Shown here piece after piece: positions 50,478 to 59,145 of a stretch of DNA of 64,000 nucleotides. Position numbers and translations under genes: made by a program. The notes beneath the pieces are model-generated. The model was not told the DNA's origin. It saw nothing but the letters and a program-made list of their open reading frames with translations, and made no database searches. Source of the stretch: Chitinophaga nivalis (GTDB lineage Bacteria > Bacteroidota > Bacteroidia > Chitinophagales > Chitinophagaceae); NCBI RefSeq assembly GCF_025989125.1, contig NZ_JAPDNR010000001.1, positions 8,420,087 to 8,484,086 on the forward strand, in the 5' to 3' direction. Each line of letters opens with the position of its first letter. The first letter of the stretch is position 1.

Positions 50478-52630
50478 TTATTCCGCTACCAGCCAGGTAT
50501 AACCGGCCGCCGGAATGGTTACTGATACACGTGCCTGGTATTTACGGTCTAGTGTATACGTTTTTGCCAGCCCTTCTTTTTCCCGGATACGCACGGTTTG
50601 CTCCAATCCTGTATAATATAGCGGCAACAAGAGCTCCCGCGTAATAGCCTGACTGGTTGGGTTGTACAACATGACCAGCGCCTTTTGCGGCAGTGTAGCA
50701 TCTACATGCAGGATACCATCCCAGTCGCGGCCATCGGCACGGCGCAGGTGAATGATATCCGCATTGAGGATATGGCGGTATTTTTTATACCAGCCGGTCA
50801 TCCGTTGTACCAGCTGCCGCGTACTATCGGTATCGTATAAACGAGGGCCCCGGTAACAGGCCTGGATACCAGCACCGTAGTATTGTACCATCAACTGTTC
50901 GTAGGCATCCAGGTGATCTTTGAGCGGCTCCAGCGTAGCGGCGGCACCGCCGCCCTGGTATTGACTCAGGGGCACAAATCCCCAGCTCATGCCAGGTGTT
51001 TTTTCCCAGGTACCATCAAAAATATTCTGCCGGTTCAGCAATAGCTGCTCTGCCCGGGGCAATGAAAAATTAGTTTCCCTATATCCTAATCCGATCTTAT
51101 GGGTACCATCCAGGAAATACCAGTCGGGCGCATTTACATACACCCCTTTTTCATTCAGCCAGTGATATAATCCTTTCTGCAGTTCCATTTGTTTCCACTG
51201 GGAATCTTCCAGCCCTTCATGTCCCGGATGTTTTACGGAAGCACATACATCTCCGGGATAGGGACCATCATTTTCAAACAGGTCGAAACCTGTGGCCGTG
51301 ATAAAATATTTTATCTTCTCCAGATAAGCCAGCCCCCAGCGACTTCCCAGACAAGGCGCATTTTCAAAGAATGCGCCGCCGGTTTTTCCGGTAGCGGGAT
51401 TAATCACATCTTCTTCGTCGTTGATACGCCGGCTGGAGAACAGCGAATAGCCGCCCAGCATAATCTTCTTCTGATGGGCATAATCTGCCAGGGAACGGAA
51501 TAAAGCGATGTTGGCCGCTGAAGTATCTTCCATATTCAATCCGCTGCCAAAGCTGGTATCACGCCTTCGTAACCGGTCTGCGCACATTGGTCAATGATGG
51601 CTTTTACCTTTTTCGGATCCGTGCTGATGAGATGCATAAACAACGGATTTTCCGTTGTCCAGGGTGCTATGGTGCGGTACATCCGGCGTTGCGCCAATCC
51701 GTTTCGCTCCCGGTCATAACCATCCAGCAACAATTCATAGGTGCGGATAGACTGGTATACTGCTCCCGGCGCCAGCTTTATGCCTACCGGTACTTTCGGA
51801 TATACTTCCAGCAAACAGGGCGTTTGCAGGTTGTAATTGACCTGAGACGTGTAGGCCGTATCCGCTTTCCAGTGAGTCGTCTGATCACTCAGGCTGGCTT
51901 TCATGGCGTTATTGAAGGCATAATTGCTTTCGATATACAAGCCATGCGGCGGCCGCATCTGATGTACACTGCCCACTACGGCCGATTCTTCTTCCGGCGT
52001 GGCCAGTATTTCATGTACGACCTGATTCAGTTTTATCGTTTGTCCGCTGCCGTTAGTAATCTCCAGCCACTTGGCCAGCAGCGGCATACCATCCAATACA
52101 TCATAGTGTACGGCTACGGTGATACCTTTCAGGGCGGATGCTGTAGCAACATAGGAGAAGGTAAGCGTTTTACCGGCGGGCAGTGCAGGATTACTGCACC
52201 AGCGACGGGCACGCCAGGGCAGATAAGGCCGGAGATCCGTGACCCGGTGGCCGGTATACCGGAAACCGGATGGAATGGCCTGCAGACCGGACAGCCAGGC
52301 CGGTAACAGATAAGCCTGTTGCGGTTGCCCCATGGCGCCGCCCACCGCATAATCCTTGCCATTGATGGTTAATCGCGCTTCTGGCTTTACGGCCCGCAGG
52401 AGCTGTTCGCCGTTGACCAGGTTGCGGTAATCACTGCAGATCACGTTGGGGGTTATACGAAAACTTCTGCTCAGCAATCCGTTACTGATGGTAATGTCTT
52501 TACCCTGCTCCGTTACAATGGCCTTATACCCTTTCGGATCTATCAGCCAGTCTCTGGCAGGCATTACCTGAGCGGTACTGCAGATGGTATACAGGCTGAG
52601 TATCAGCCCCAACGTGCTTATCTTTTTCAT
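50478..52630 (-). pseudogene. GH36-like glycosidase gene broken by a -1 frameshift
   Basis: Two overlapping frames encode the halves of one exported protein of about 700 residues. The first half (52630 to 51536) has a signal peptide ending STAQV and a beta-domain with ISNGLLSRSFRITPN and QVNYNLQTPCLLE. It reaches DRERNGLAQRRMYRTIAPW and the TIM-barrel start DQCAQTGYEGVI, then goes out of frame. The second half continues in the -1 frame at SFGSGLNMEDTS, KIMLGGYSLFSSRR and FDLFENDGPYPGD. The break is at about 51555-51559: one base missing in what should read GVI-TSFGSG restores the frame. The family is a GH36/GH27-like (clan D) glycosidase. It may be a true pseudogene or a sequencing error. Confidence 0.85.
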
Positions 52631-52651
52631 GTTCGCTTGTTACTGTTATTT

Positions 52652-54445
52652 TTATTTCACGGGTTGCAGGATGATCTTCCGCAACCGGCATAATTCCTTG
52701 TTATTACCTGCCACCGGTTTTACCGTCAGGTTATGTTTCCCTGTCTGATCCAGGTGTATAATACCCACCGCATGCTGTATAAACTGCATCGGCGCGTGAC
52801 TGTTATATTTACCGGTGGCCAGCGACAGAAAAGGTAGCTGCTGCCCGCCTACCGTCACCACGCCTTGTTGTCCGGCGCTATCCGGCTCGCAGGCATAATC
52901 CAGTATGACCCGGTAGTCGCCGGCGTTTTGTACTTCCAGGGGAAATACCAGCGCATCTTCCGGTTGCCGCAGACCGGTCGCACAATTTTCATGTTTCCAG
53001 TCGCCGAAGTAATGGGAGTAGGTAAACAGTTTAGGCGTAGCCCGTCCGTTGAATATGGCCCATACTGCGGGGATTTCTGCGGAGGGATAGTCGCTGCTGA
53101 TGGTTTGTGTACGCAACTGCGACAAATCGGGCTGTATTCCCTTATATTCCACGATCAATACCGTGTTACGTGTATCCGGCAACGTTACCGGCAGCCGGAT
53201 GATGGTTTCTTCCGGCAATTGCTGCCAGGTCAGGGGGGTATTGTTACCGGCTATTTTCACGGAACGGATTTTTGCGGTCAGTCCCGGCACGCGCAAACGA
53301 CGGCTATCCGGCGCCTGCCAGACATGCAGGAACAGTTTCCCTGGCTTGCTGGTGGTTACTCCCCAGGGCTGGGCCGGAATAAGCCCCCAGGTGGTGCCGT
53401 AAATACTTTCACCGTATACCAGCAACCACTTCCCTACTGCCTGCAGGTACTGAATGGAAGCAGCCGGCCATGCGCCATCACCATCCGGACCTACATTCAG
53501 CAACAGGTTGCCGCCTTTGGATGCCACGTTGGATAAGAGCCGGATAAGAGATGCCGGAGATTTAAAGTTGAGATCATGCCGGATATAGCCCCAGGAATCG
53601 TTATGGGTATAAATAGATTCCCAGGCGCCGGGAATCGGTACGGGTGGTACTTCCGAATCGCCGAAGTCGCGGTAATCGCCCAGTTCATGTCCGATACGGC
53701 TGCTGAACAGGCAACCGGGTTGTAAGCGGCGCAGGGTATCTGTCAGTTGTTGTGTCTGTGCTTTGGTCAGTCCACCGGGCATATCAAACCATACTAATCC
53801 GAGCGGGCCGTAATTAGTAAGGAGTTCTTTCAATTGTGGAATAGATTTGCTGCGGTAGTAGGCCAGATAGTCTTTTTGTTGCGGGTCGAAATCCCAGTTA
53901 TTGCCACCGCCATTGGGTTCATGCCAGTCGAGAAACTGGGAATAATAGAACCCGAATGGGATACCTTGTTGCCGGCAGGCTACAGACAAGGCTTTCATGG
54001 GATCTTTTTTATAGGGGGTGGCATCCATGATATCGAATTCTGTGACTTTGGAATCGTACATGCTGAAGCCTTCGTGGTGTTTGGCGGTGATGACGATGTA
54101 TTTAAAGCCGGACGCTTTGGCGGTCTTCACCCATGCTTCCGCATCAAATTTTACGGGATTAAAGGAAGACGCCACCTGTGCATAGGCGGCTGCAGGGGCT
54201 TTGGCCCGTTGCATGATCCATTCACCGCTACCGTAATAGCTGCTGTCGTTCCATTTACCGGCCAGTTGTGCATAAAGGCCCCAGTGTATGAAGAGACCAA
54301 ATTTAGCTTCGGAGAACCATTTCAGCCCGGGATGGGTGTGATTACTGCTGTTGCGGGTCCACATATCGGGCATATCCTGCGATTGCACCGCCATGGCCAT
54401 ACAGCTACAGAGGACGAAGAGTAATAGTGGAATTTTGCGGACCAT
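52652..54445 (-). CDS. GH29 alpha-L-fucosidase (long form)
   Basis: A 597-residue exported enzyme read from the ATG at 54445, which starts a good signal peptide (VRKIPLLLFVLCSCMAMAVQ). A frame start at 54553 would add 36 non-signal residues. The GH29 barrel has EAKFGLFIHWGLYAQL, SGFKYIVITAKHHEGFSMYD, PFGFYYSQFLDWHEP and the nucleophile strand LGLVWFDMPGG, ending GGNLLLNVGPDGDG. A C-terminal beta domain from about residue 480 (NCATGLRQPEDALVFPLEV) is probably sugar-binding. It is the first gene of the right-hand enzyme block, 21 bases before the GH36-like gene, preceded by repeats at 54490-54594. Confidence 0.92.
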   Translation of the reverse strand: MVRKIPLLLFVLCSCMAMAVQSQDMPDMWTRNSSNHTHPGLKWFSEAKFGLFIHWGLYAQLAGKWNDSSYYGSGEWIMQRAKAPAAAYAQVASSFNPVKFDAEAWVKTAKASGFKYIVITAKHHEGFSMYDSKVTEFDIMDATPYKKDPMKALSVACRQQGIPFGFYYSQFLDWHEPNGGGNNWDFDPQQKDYLAYYRSKSIPQLKELLTNYGPLGLVWFDMPGGLTKAQTQQLTDTLRRLQPGCLFSSRIGHELGDYRDFGDSEVPPVPIPGAWESIYTHNDSWGYIRHDLNFKSPASLIRLLSNVASKGGNLLLNVGPDGDGAWPAASIQYLQAVGKWLLVYGESIYGTTWGLIPAQPWGVTTSKPGKLFLHVWQAPDSRRLRVPGLTAKIRSVKIAGNNTPLTWQQLPEETIIRLPVTLPDTRNTVLIVEYKGIQPDLSQLRTQTISSDYPSAEIPAVWAIFNGRATPKLFTYSHYFGDWKHENCATGLRQPEDALVFPLEVQNAGDYRVILDYACEPDSAGQQGVVTVGGQQLPFLSLATGKYNSHAPMQFIQHAVGIIHLDQTGKHNLTVKPVAGNNKELCRLRKIILQPVK

Positions 54446-54489
54446 AGGGTGGTTTTTAAAGCAGTCCATAAAAAGTAGGCATAACCGTT

Positions 54490-54594
54490 GGCATCTGCAA
54501 ATGCCTGGAAAAATGGTATCAGGGAAAGGGAAAATGGTATAAGTGCGGCGCATTAAAACCTTACACTTTATGCATTAACCAATGATTAACCAAT
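54490..54594. promoter_or_regulatory. repeats upstream of the fucosidase block
   Basis: Three elements: an inverted repeat GGCAT-N6-ATGCC (54490-54505), a direct repeat AAAATGGTAT at 54510-54519 and 54531-54540 (21 bases apart, two helical turns), and a direct repeat ATTAACCAAT at 54574-54583 and 54585-54594 (11 bases apart, one turn). Helically phased direct repeats upstream of an enzyme block are typical of AraC-type or two-component regulator sites. Confidence 0.45.
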
Positions 54595-55185
54595 TATCCC
54601 GGGGGGATATACTAATTTAGATGTGTCAACAGGGTTTGATGGCAGCAAAGGGTTGCCGGTCTCTGATGATCCATAACAACGAACATCTTATTTAGCTTAA
54701 TAGTAGGCTACATTTCAAATATCACATCTGGCAGTCAATCCCTCTTTTATTACTGCAGATGGCGTGTGAATGTTTTACAGCCCTTGTTGACTTGTCATCA
54801 GCAAGGGCTAATTTTTTGCCCCTACCTCACTTGTTATTTCATTTCTTGTTAAGAATCAATTAACGAATTAAGATAGTATAACCAATAATATTGCGTTCTC
54901 ATACACCATGTTCGGCAAAATTTCATGGTAACTGGAAATGCATACAACTAACAAATATCTCAGCTATATCCTGTCGGCTTGTCCAGGCCGACGGGATTTT
55001 ATGATGGACTTACTTCCTTTACATATATAATCGGATTTGATGAAAAAAGCGGGTTAAACATTCACCCTTTGATTTCAGAATAAAAGGGTTTTTGATTTAA
55101 TCATCATCTAGCTAATAGCGCCTTGGCAGTTTCCACTGCTCAGGCTTTTTTATTTTAGGGAGATGCTTAACACATTTTTATGAGT

Positions 55186-55197
55186 GAATAATTATTC
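55186..55197. promoter_or_regulatory. TetR operator, copy 1
   Basis: GAATAATTATTC is a perfect 12-base palindrome. With flanks it reads TGAATAATTATTCG, and the same 14 bases occur inverted at 55803-55816. It lies just before the TATATTTG at 55201-55208, inside the core promoter, so a bound repressor would block it. Confidence 0.7.
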
Positions 55198-55200
55198 GCT

Positions 55201-55208
55201 TATATTTG
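55201..55208 (+). promoter_or_regulatory. -7 element of the tetR gene
   Basis: TATATTTG fits TAnnTTTG. It is only four bases before the GTG start at 55213, so the transcript may have almost no leader. Confidence 0.5.
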
Positions 55209-55212
55209 TAGG

Positions 55213-55785
55213 GTGAAACCGAAAGATGATAAAAAGATAGCGCAGATTTTTCAGGCGTCTCTCCGGCTGGTAGGCAAGAAAGGGCTGGCAGGTATCACGA
55301 TGAGCGACATCTCCAAGGAAGCCGGCATCGCTACCGGCACCTTATACGTTTACTTCACCGGTAAAGACGAACTGATCAACGCCCTGTTTGCTTCCTGCCG
55401 CGCCAACTCCGTACAGGTATCTTTCAAAGGATATAATCCCCTGGCCCCGTTTAAACCCGGGTTCAGAAGTGTATGGATGAACATACTCCGGTACCGGCTG
55501 CAGCACTTTGAAGAATCTGTTTTCACCGAACAATGTTATCACTCCCCTTTTATTACGGCAACGACCCGCGAAAAAGCCCGTCAGCTGGCCGCTCCGTTCT
55601 ATGAAATGATAGAAAGAGGGAAATCAGAACAACTGCTCAAAAAAACCGACACCAACCTCCTCCTGGCCTTTATCATGGGCGCCATGAATGAGCTGGTGAA
55701 ACAAACCCACTACAGTGGTGTGCCACTTACCCGATCGAAAATCAATACCACTTTCGACCTTTGCTGGGATGCCATCAAAGCGTAA
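55213..55785 (+). CDS. TetR-family transcriptional repressor
   Basis: A 190-residue regulator starting at a GTG; no in-frame ATG precedes the helix-turn-helix. The N-terminal DNA-binding domain (about 8-55) is standard: IFQASLRLVGKKGLAGITMSDISKEAGIATGTLYVYFTGKDELI. The C-terminal helical domain (about 70-190) would bind an unknown ligand and form the dimer. Identical palindromes in front of it and in front of uspA indicate that it represses itself and the next gene. The ligand is not known; no efflux pump is nearby, which is unusual for this family. Confidence 0.9.
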   Translation: MKPKDDKKIAQIFQASLRLVGKKGLAGITMSDISKEAGIATGTLYVYFTGKDELINALFASCRANSVQVSFKGYNPLAPFKPGFRSVWMNILRYRLQHFEESVFTEQCYHSPFITATTREKARQLAAPFYEMIERGKSEQLLKKTDTNLLLAFIMGAMNELVKQTHYSGVPLTRSKINTTFDLCWDAIKA

Positions 55786-55803
55786 TTTCCACCCATCATA
55801 AAC

Positions 55804-55815
55804 GAATAATTATTC
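55804..55815. promoter_or_regulatory. TetR operator, copy 2
   Basis: The same GAATAATTATTC palindrome as at 55186, with flanks as its reverse complement (CGAATAATTATTCA). It is 16 bases before the uspA start, so the regulator probably controls uspA separately. Confidence 0.7.
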
Positions 55816-55830
55816 ACCTTTTAATATACC

Positions 55831-56280
55831 ATGCATATGTCAGAAATCATGATCGCAGTAGATCTGAGCAGCTTTTCAGAAAGCGTGATCAGCACCGGCG
55901 TTGAGCTGGCCAACAAACTACAGGTGCCTGTTACCCTCCTGACGGTTCTGGAATTGGGAATTGGCCTCGGATTACCGGAAGCAGGTCCCATCGTAGTAGA
56001 TGATATTCCCGCCCGCACCGAGGAAGTAACCGCACGGCTGGAAGTATACAAAACCCGGTACCCCGATACCCAGATCCGGATACAAACCGAAGTAAGTACC
56101 AGCAGCCCCGCCAACGAAATATTGGAACAGGCACATAATGGTACCACTTCCATACTGGTAGTAGGCACACATGGCCGCACCGGTCTGGACCACATGCTCG
56201 TAGGCAGCAATGCGGAATACATTGTTCGTCACGCACGTATCCCTGTATTGGTAGTGCCTTATAACCAGGCTGCTCATTAA
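55831..56280 (+). CDS. uspA: universal stress protein (UspA family)
   Basis: A 149-residue cytoplasmic protein with the Usp fold. It starts at one of two ATGs six bases apart (55831 or 55837). Residues MIAVDLSSFSESV give the first strand and the nucleotide-facing loop. The C-terminal motif ILVVGTHGRTGLDHMLVGSNAEYIVRHARIPVLVV carries the G-2X-G-9X-G-S/T nucleotide-binding pattern, so ATP binding is likely. Usp proteins protect under starvation and stress. It is preceded by a TetR-type operator and ends with a hairpin terminator. Confidence 0.88.
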   Translation: MHMSEIMIAVDLSSFSESVISTGVELANKLQVPVTLLTVLELGIGLGLPEAGPIVVDDIPARTEEVTARLEVYKTRYPDTQIRIQTEVSTSSPANEILEQAHNGTTSILVVGTHGRTGLDHMLVGSNAEYIVRHARIPVLVVPYNQAAH

Positions 56281-56296
56281 CAACCTTTATCCACAA

Positions 56297-56368
56297 CAGC
56301 AAAGCACACGGTGAAGGCTATCCGCTATTATCTTCCCCGGCTGCTTTGCTGCTGTGTATAATTTTTTT
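56297..56368 (+). terminator. terminator of the tetR-uspA unit
   Basis: CAGCAAAGCA (56297-56306) pairs with TGCTTTGCTG (56342-56351). A GTGAAG/CTTCCCC inner pairing is possible, and seven T follow at 56362-56368. Confidence 0.65.
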
Positions 56369-56526
56369 CTGTTTTCCTGTCGCACTTTTTCATGGTTTGT
56401 AAAAGGCAAATACCTATATTTATATAGAATAATTAAAATACCCCATACTCCTCTCCCCCTTCTATTCCAGTCCCATTGCTGGTTTCAACATTTTATTGCA
56501 CACTTATTTCTAACTAAAACGCACGT

Positions 56527-58191
56527 ATGAAAAAGCACTACCCTATTAGCAGTGTATGGCTGATTTTGCTATTCCTGCTCGCAGCACCGGCTGCCATGGC
56601 GCAGCTGAAAGTCGGAGACAACCCTGCCACCATTAACAAGGCGTCTATTCTGGAATTGGAAAGTGTCAGGCAAGGTTTGTTATTACCCCGTATTCCCGAT
56701 ACCACACTCGCGCCCTTAACAAGCGCCCCGGACGGGATGATCATCTATTTTACCGGTACCCAAAGCCTGCTCGTACGTCGTGGCGGCTACTGGTCTAAAC
56801 TGGCAGACAGCCTCTCTGCTTCTGTCAACAGCTGGCAACTAAAAGGCAACGCCGGTACTACAGCCGCTAACTATCTCGGTACCTCCGACGGACAGCCCCT
56901 ATCGCTCCGTACCAACGGTACTGAAGCCATCAACATCAGTACCACGCAAACCGTGGCCCTGAAACAGGTACCCGCCAGTACTTCCCTCATCAGCGTACTG
57001 GTGATTGACCCAACTACGGGAACAATCAATAAACGCGACCTCTCCGCCGCCGCATTCGGCGACGCCATACGCACCCTCAACAACGTAGCCAAACAAGGCT
57101 TCACCATCCGCGCAGACACCCTCAACGCGGCCTATGGCGTCACCACTACAGCGGCAGATAGTACCATTACCATGAATGTACCTGTCGTGAACGGCACCTC
57201 GCAGAAAACAGGTTTGCTTACCTACGCAGACTGGGCAGCCTTCAGCAACAAACAAAAAGCCATCACCATCGGTACCTTCCTCACCACGCCTAATGCAAAC
57301 GGCCTGGTACTGGACCCTGCCACCGGCATACTGCAACTCACCGCTGCTGATGCCACCAACCCGGGCGCCCTATCCACAGGTAACCAAAGCATTGCCGGCG
57401 TGAAAAATTTTGTAGACAGCGCGCATATCGGCGGCGGCCTCAGTGTAACCGGTCAGGTAACCGGCAGCAACGGATTAAAAATCAATGCCGGCGGCGCCAA
57501 CATCACCGGTAATGTAACCCTGGCAACGGCTCCGCCTCAGGTGAGTACCGCTACCACCAGTGTATTATTCCGCAATCCGGTAACCGGCGCCATCGAAAAC
57601 AGAGCGGTCGATTCTGCCGCCTTTACATCAGGTATCCGTCGCATCAACGGACAAACTGGTCCGGCCATCTATATTGCTACCGGTAAAGCCGGCAATGATG
57701 TTGCCCTCGACAGTACCACTACCGCCAATAAACTCACCCTGAATATTCCCGACGCCAGTGTAACCGCCCGCGGTGTGGTCAATGATTCGGCACAAACATT
57801 TGCCGGTTATAAAACAGTGAGAGATACGTTTGCCGTTGGTAAAAACGCCATTGTGGGCGCTGCCACCAAACCCAATTCCACCCTGCAGGTAAGTGGCTCC
57901 ATGTCGCTGAACATCCGCACAGTCAACAGTACCGGTTCCCTGACGGAAACAGACAACACGGTACTGGTAGATGCTTCCGGCGGAGCTGTTAATATCACGC
58001 TGCCACCAGCTACCAATATTGCCGGCCGTATATACACCATCAAAAAAGTGGGCGGCACCATCGACAACAGTGTTACCATACAGCCCACCGGCGGCCAGAT
58101 AGAAGGCGGCAGCAGTTATGTCATCTATAACAACTATACGTACGTAACCATTCAAACAGACGGCTCCAACTGGTATGTGATCAGGAAATAA
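56527..58191 (+). CDS. surface protein with repeat stalk and tail-fibre-like end
   Basis: A 554-residue exported protein, signal peptide ending PAAMAQ. Residues about 25-90 share a module with the next gene (NKASILELESVRQGLLLPRI, APDGMIIYF, SLLVRRGGYWSKLADS). A long low-complexity beta-rich stalk follows, with many Thr/Asn/Gly/Ala and repeated VNGT, TTAADS-type segments. The last 60 residues (GGAVNITLPPATNIAGRIYTIKKVGG) resemble the tip domains of Bacteroidota adhesins and tail-fibre-like proteins. It is probably a cell-surface adhesin or filament. It is followed nine bases later by a paralogue; no function can be assigned beyond that. Confidence 0.75.
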   Translation: MKKHYPISSVWLILLFLLAAPAAMAQLKVGDNPATINKASILELESVRQGLLLPRIPDTTLAPLTSAPDGMIIYFTGTQSLLVRRGGYWSKLADSLSASVNSWQLKGNAGTTAANYLGTSDGQPLSLRTNGTEAINISTTQTVALKQVPASTSLISVLVIDPTTGTINKRDLSAAAFGDAIRTLNNVAKQGFTIRADTLNAAYGVTTTAADSTITMNVPVVNGTSQKTGLLTYADWAAFSNKQKAITIGTFLTTPNANGLVLDPATGILQLTAADATNPGALSTGNQSIAGVKNFVDSAHIGGGLSVTGQVTGSNGLKINAGGANITGNVTLATAPPQVSTATTSVLFRNPVTGAIENRAVDSAAFTSGIRRINGQTGPAIYIATGKAGNDVALDSTTTANKLTLNIPDASVTARGVVNDSAQTFAGYKTVRDTFAVGKNAIVGAATKPNSTLQVSGSMSLNIRTVNSTGSLTETDNTVLVDASGGAVNITLPPATNIAGRIYTIKKVGGTIDNSVTIQPTGGQIEGGSSYVIYNNYTYVTIQTDGSNWYVIRK

Positions 58192-58200
58192 ACCGGCTTA

Positions 58201-59145
58201 TTGTTACCCGTAAAATTGTTATACATGCTAAAAGCGATGATGAAACATCCTGCGCTGGTATGCCTGTTGCTATTGCTATGCAATACACTGCCGGCCCAAC
58301 AGCTGCTGTTGAGTGATGCCCCGGCCAGCACCACCAAATCAGCACTGCTGGAACTAAAAGCCACAGCACAGGGATTACTGTTACCCCGAATTGCAGATAC
58401 GACGCTCACCCCGCTCAATACGGCACCGGATGGGATGATCGTTTATTATACTCCGTTGAAAAGTTTACTGGTAAGGCGCAACGGCTATTGGTCCAGACTG
58501 GCGGATAGTACAGCCGTTACCGGCAACCAATGGTTGCTGAGCGGCAATACCGCCGTGGACAGCGCTACCCGCTTCCTGGGCACCGCTACCGCCAATCCCG
58601 TGAACTTCCGTACCGCCAACACCAACCGGATGATTATTTCCAGCACCGGCAATGTGGGCATTGGTACGACCCAACCCACTTCGCTGTTGCAGGTAAAAAG
58701 TGGGGTAGCCAATGTTTCCGGCGTTCGCCTGGAAAATCTCACCAGCGCCTCCGGCGTTACCGCCGGCGCCGGCAGTGTGGGCGTGGATGCCAGCGGCAAC
58801 CTCGTCAGAACGGCTACGGCGCCGGTACTTTACAGCGCCGCCGGCGTGGTATCCAATAATTTGAAAATATGGGCAGACTCTGTCCCCAACACCCCGGCAG
58901 GGCTGCCGCAGGTAGATATTTCCAATGCAGGATTTACCAAAATACTCAGCGTACAAGTCACGGCACGGGGCGGCGCCGATGCCACCACTGCTCCATTGGC
59001 AGCGGTCCTGAACTATACGCTGTCGCGGCTTTATCTCATCCTGGTAGAAAGTAAAAACTCACCGGTGGTATTATTAGGTACGGTAGATGGATTGGAATTA
59101 AGCACGGCCGCATCCAGAATATTCGTTACCGTTATTGGTTATTAA
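58201..59145 (+). CDS. surface protein, paralogue of the 56527 gene
   Basis: A 314-residue exported protein (signal peptide ending NTLPAQ, after MLKAMMKHPALVCLLLLL; a start at the later ATG MMKHP is possible). The module KSALLELKATAQGLLLPRI, NTAPDGMIVYY and SLLVRRNGYWSRLADS repeats the front of the preceding gene. It then has NRMIISSTGNVGIGTTQPTSLLQVKSG, a common motif of fibre-type surface proteins in Bacteroidota. Its C-terminus is beta-rich. It lies in one operon with both neighbours; its stop codon overlaps the start of the next gene by 11 bases. Confidence 0.75.
   Translation: MLPVKLLYMLKAMMKHPALVCLLLLLCNTLPAQQLLLSDAPASTTKSALLELKATAQGLLLPRIADTTLTPLNTAPDGMIVYYTPLKSLLVRRNGYWSRLADSTAVTGNQWLLSGNTAVDSATRFLGTATANPVNFRTANTNRMIISSTGNVGIGTTQPTSLLQVKSGVANVSGVRLENLTSASGVTAGAGSVGVDASGNLVRTATAPVLYSAAGVVSNNLKIWADSVPNTPAGLPQVDISNAGFTKILSVQVTARGGADATTAPLAAVLNYTLSRLYLILVESKNSPVVLLGTVDGLELSTAASRIFVTVIGY

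Larger units (their letters stand above)
54600..55212. other. gene-free region with four tandem terminator-like hairpins
   Basis: No coding frame is supported. In plus orientation there are four hairpins, each followed by T: stem 54779-54790/54798-54809 plus six T; 54970-54978/54987-54995 plus ATTTTA; 55064-55070/55083-55089 plus TTTTT; and 55120-55130/55135-55145 (imperfect) plus six T. The spacing is 56 to 190 bases. They could mark the ends of short untranslated RNAs or protect the downstream genes from read-through. I see no TAnnTTTG in front of each one. Confidence 0.5.

Noticed and set aside
54970..54995. Hairpin as a possible riboswitch expression platform
   Set aside because: No conserved aptamer-like sequence or structure was seen upstream, and the next gene begins more than 200 bases later behind two more hairpins.
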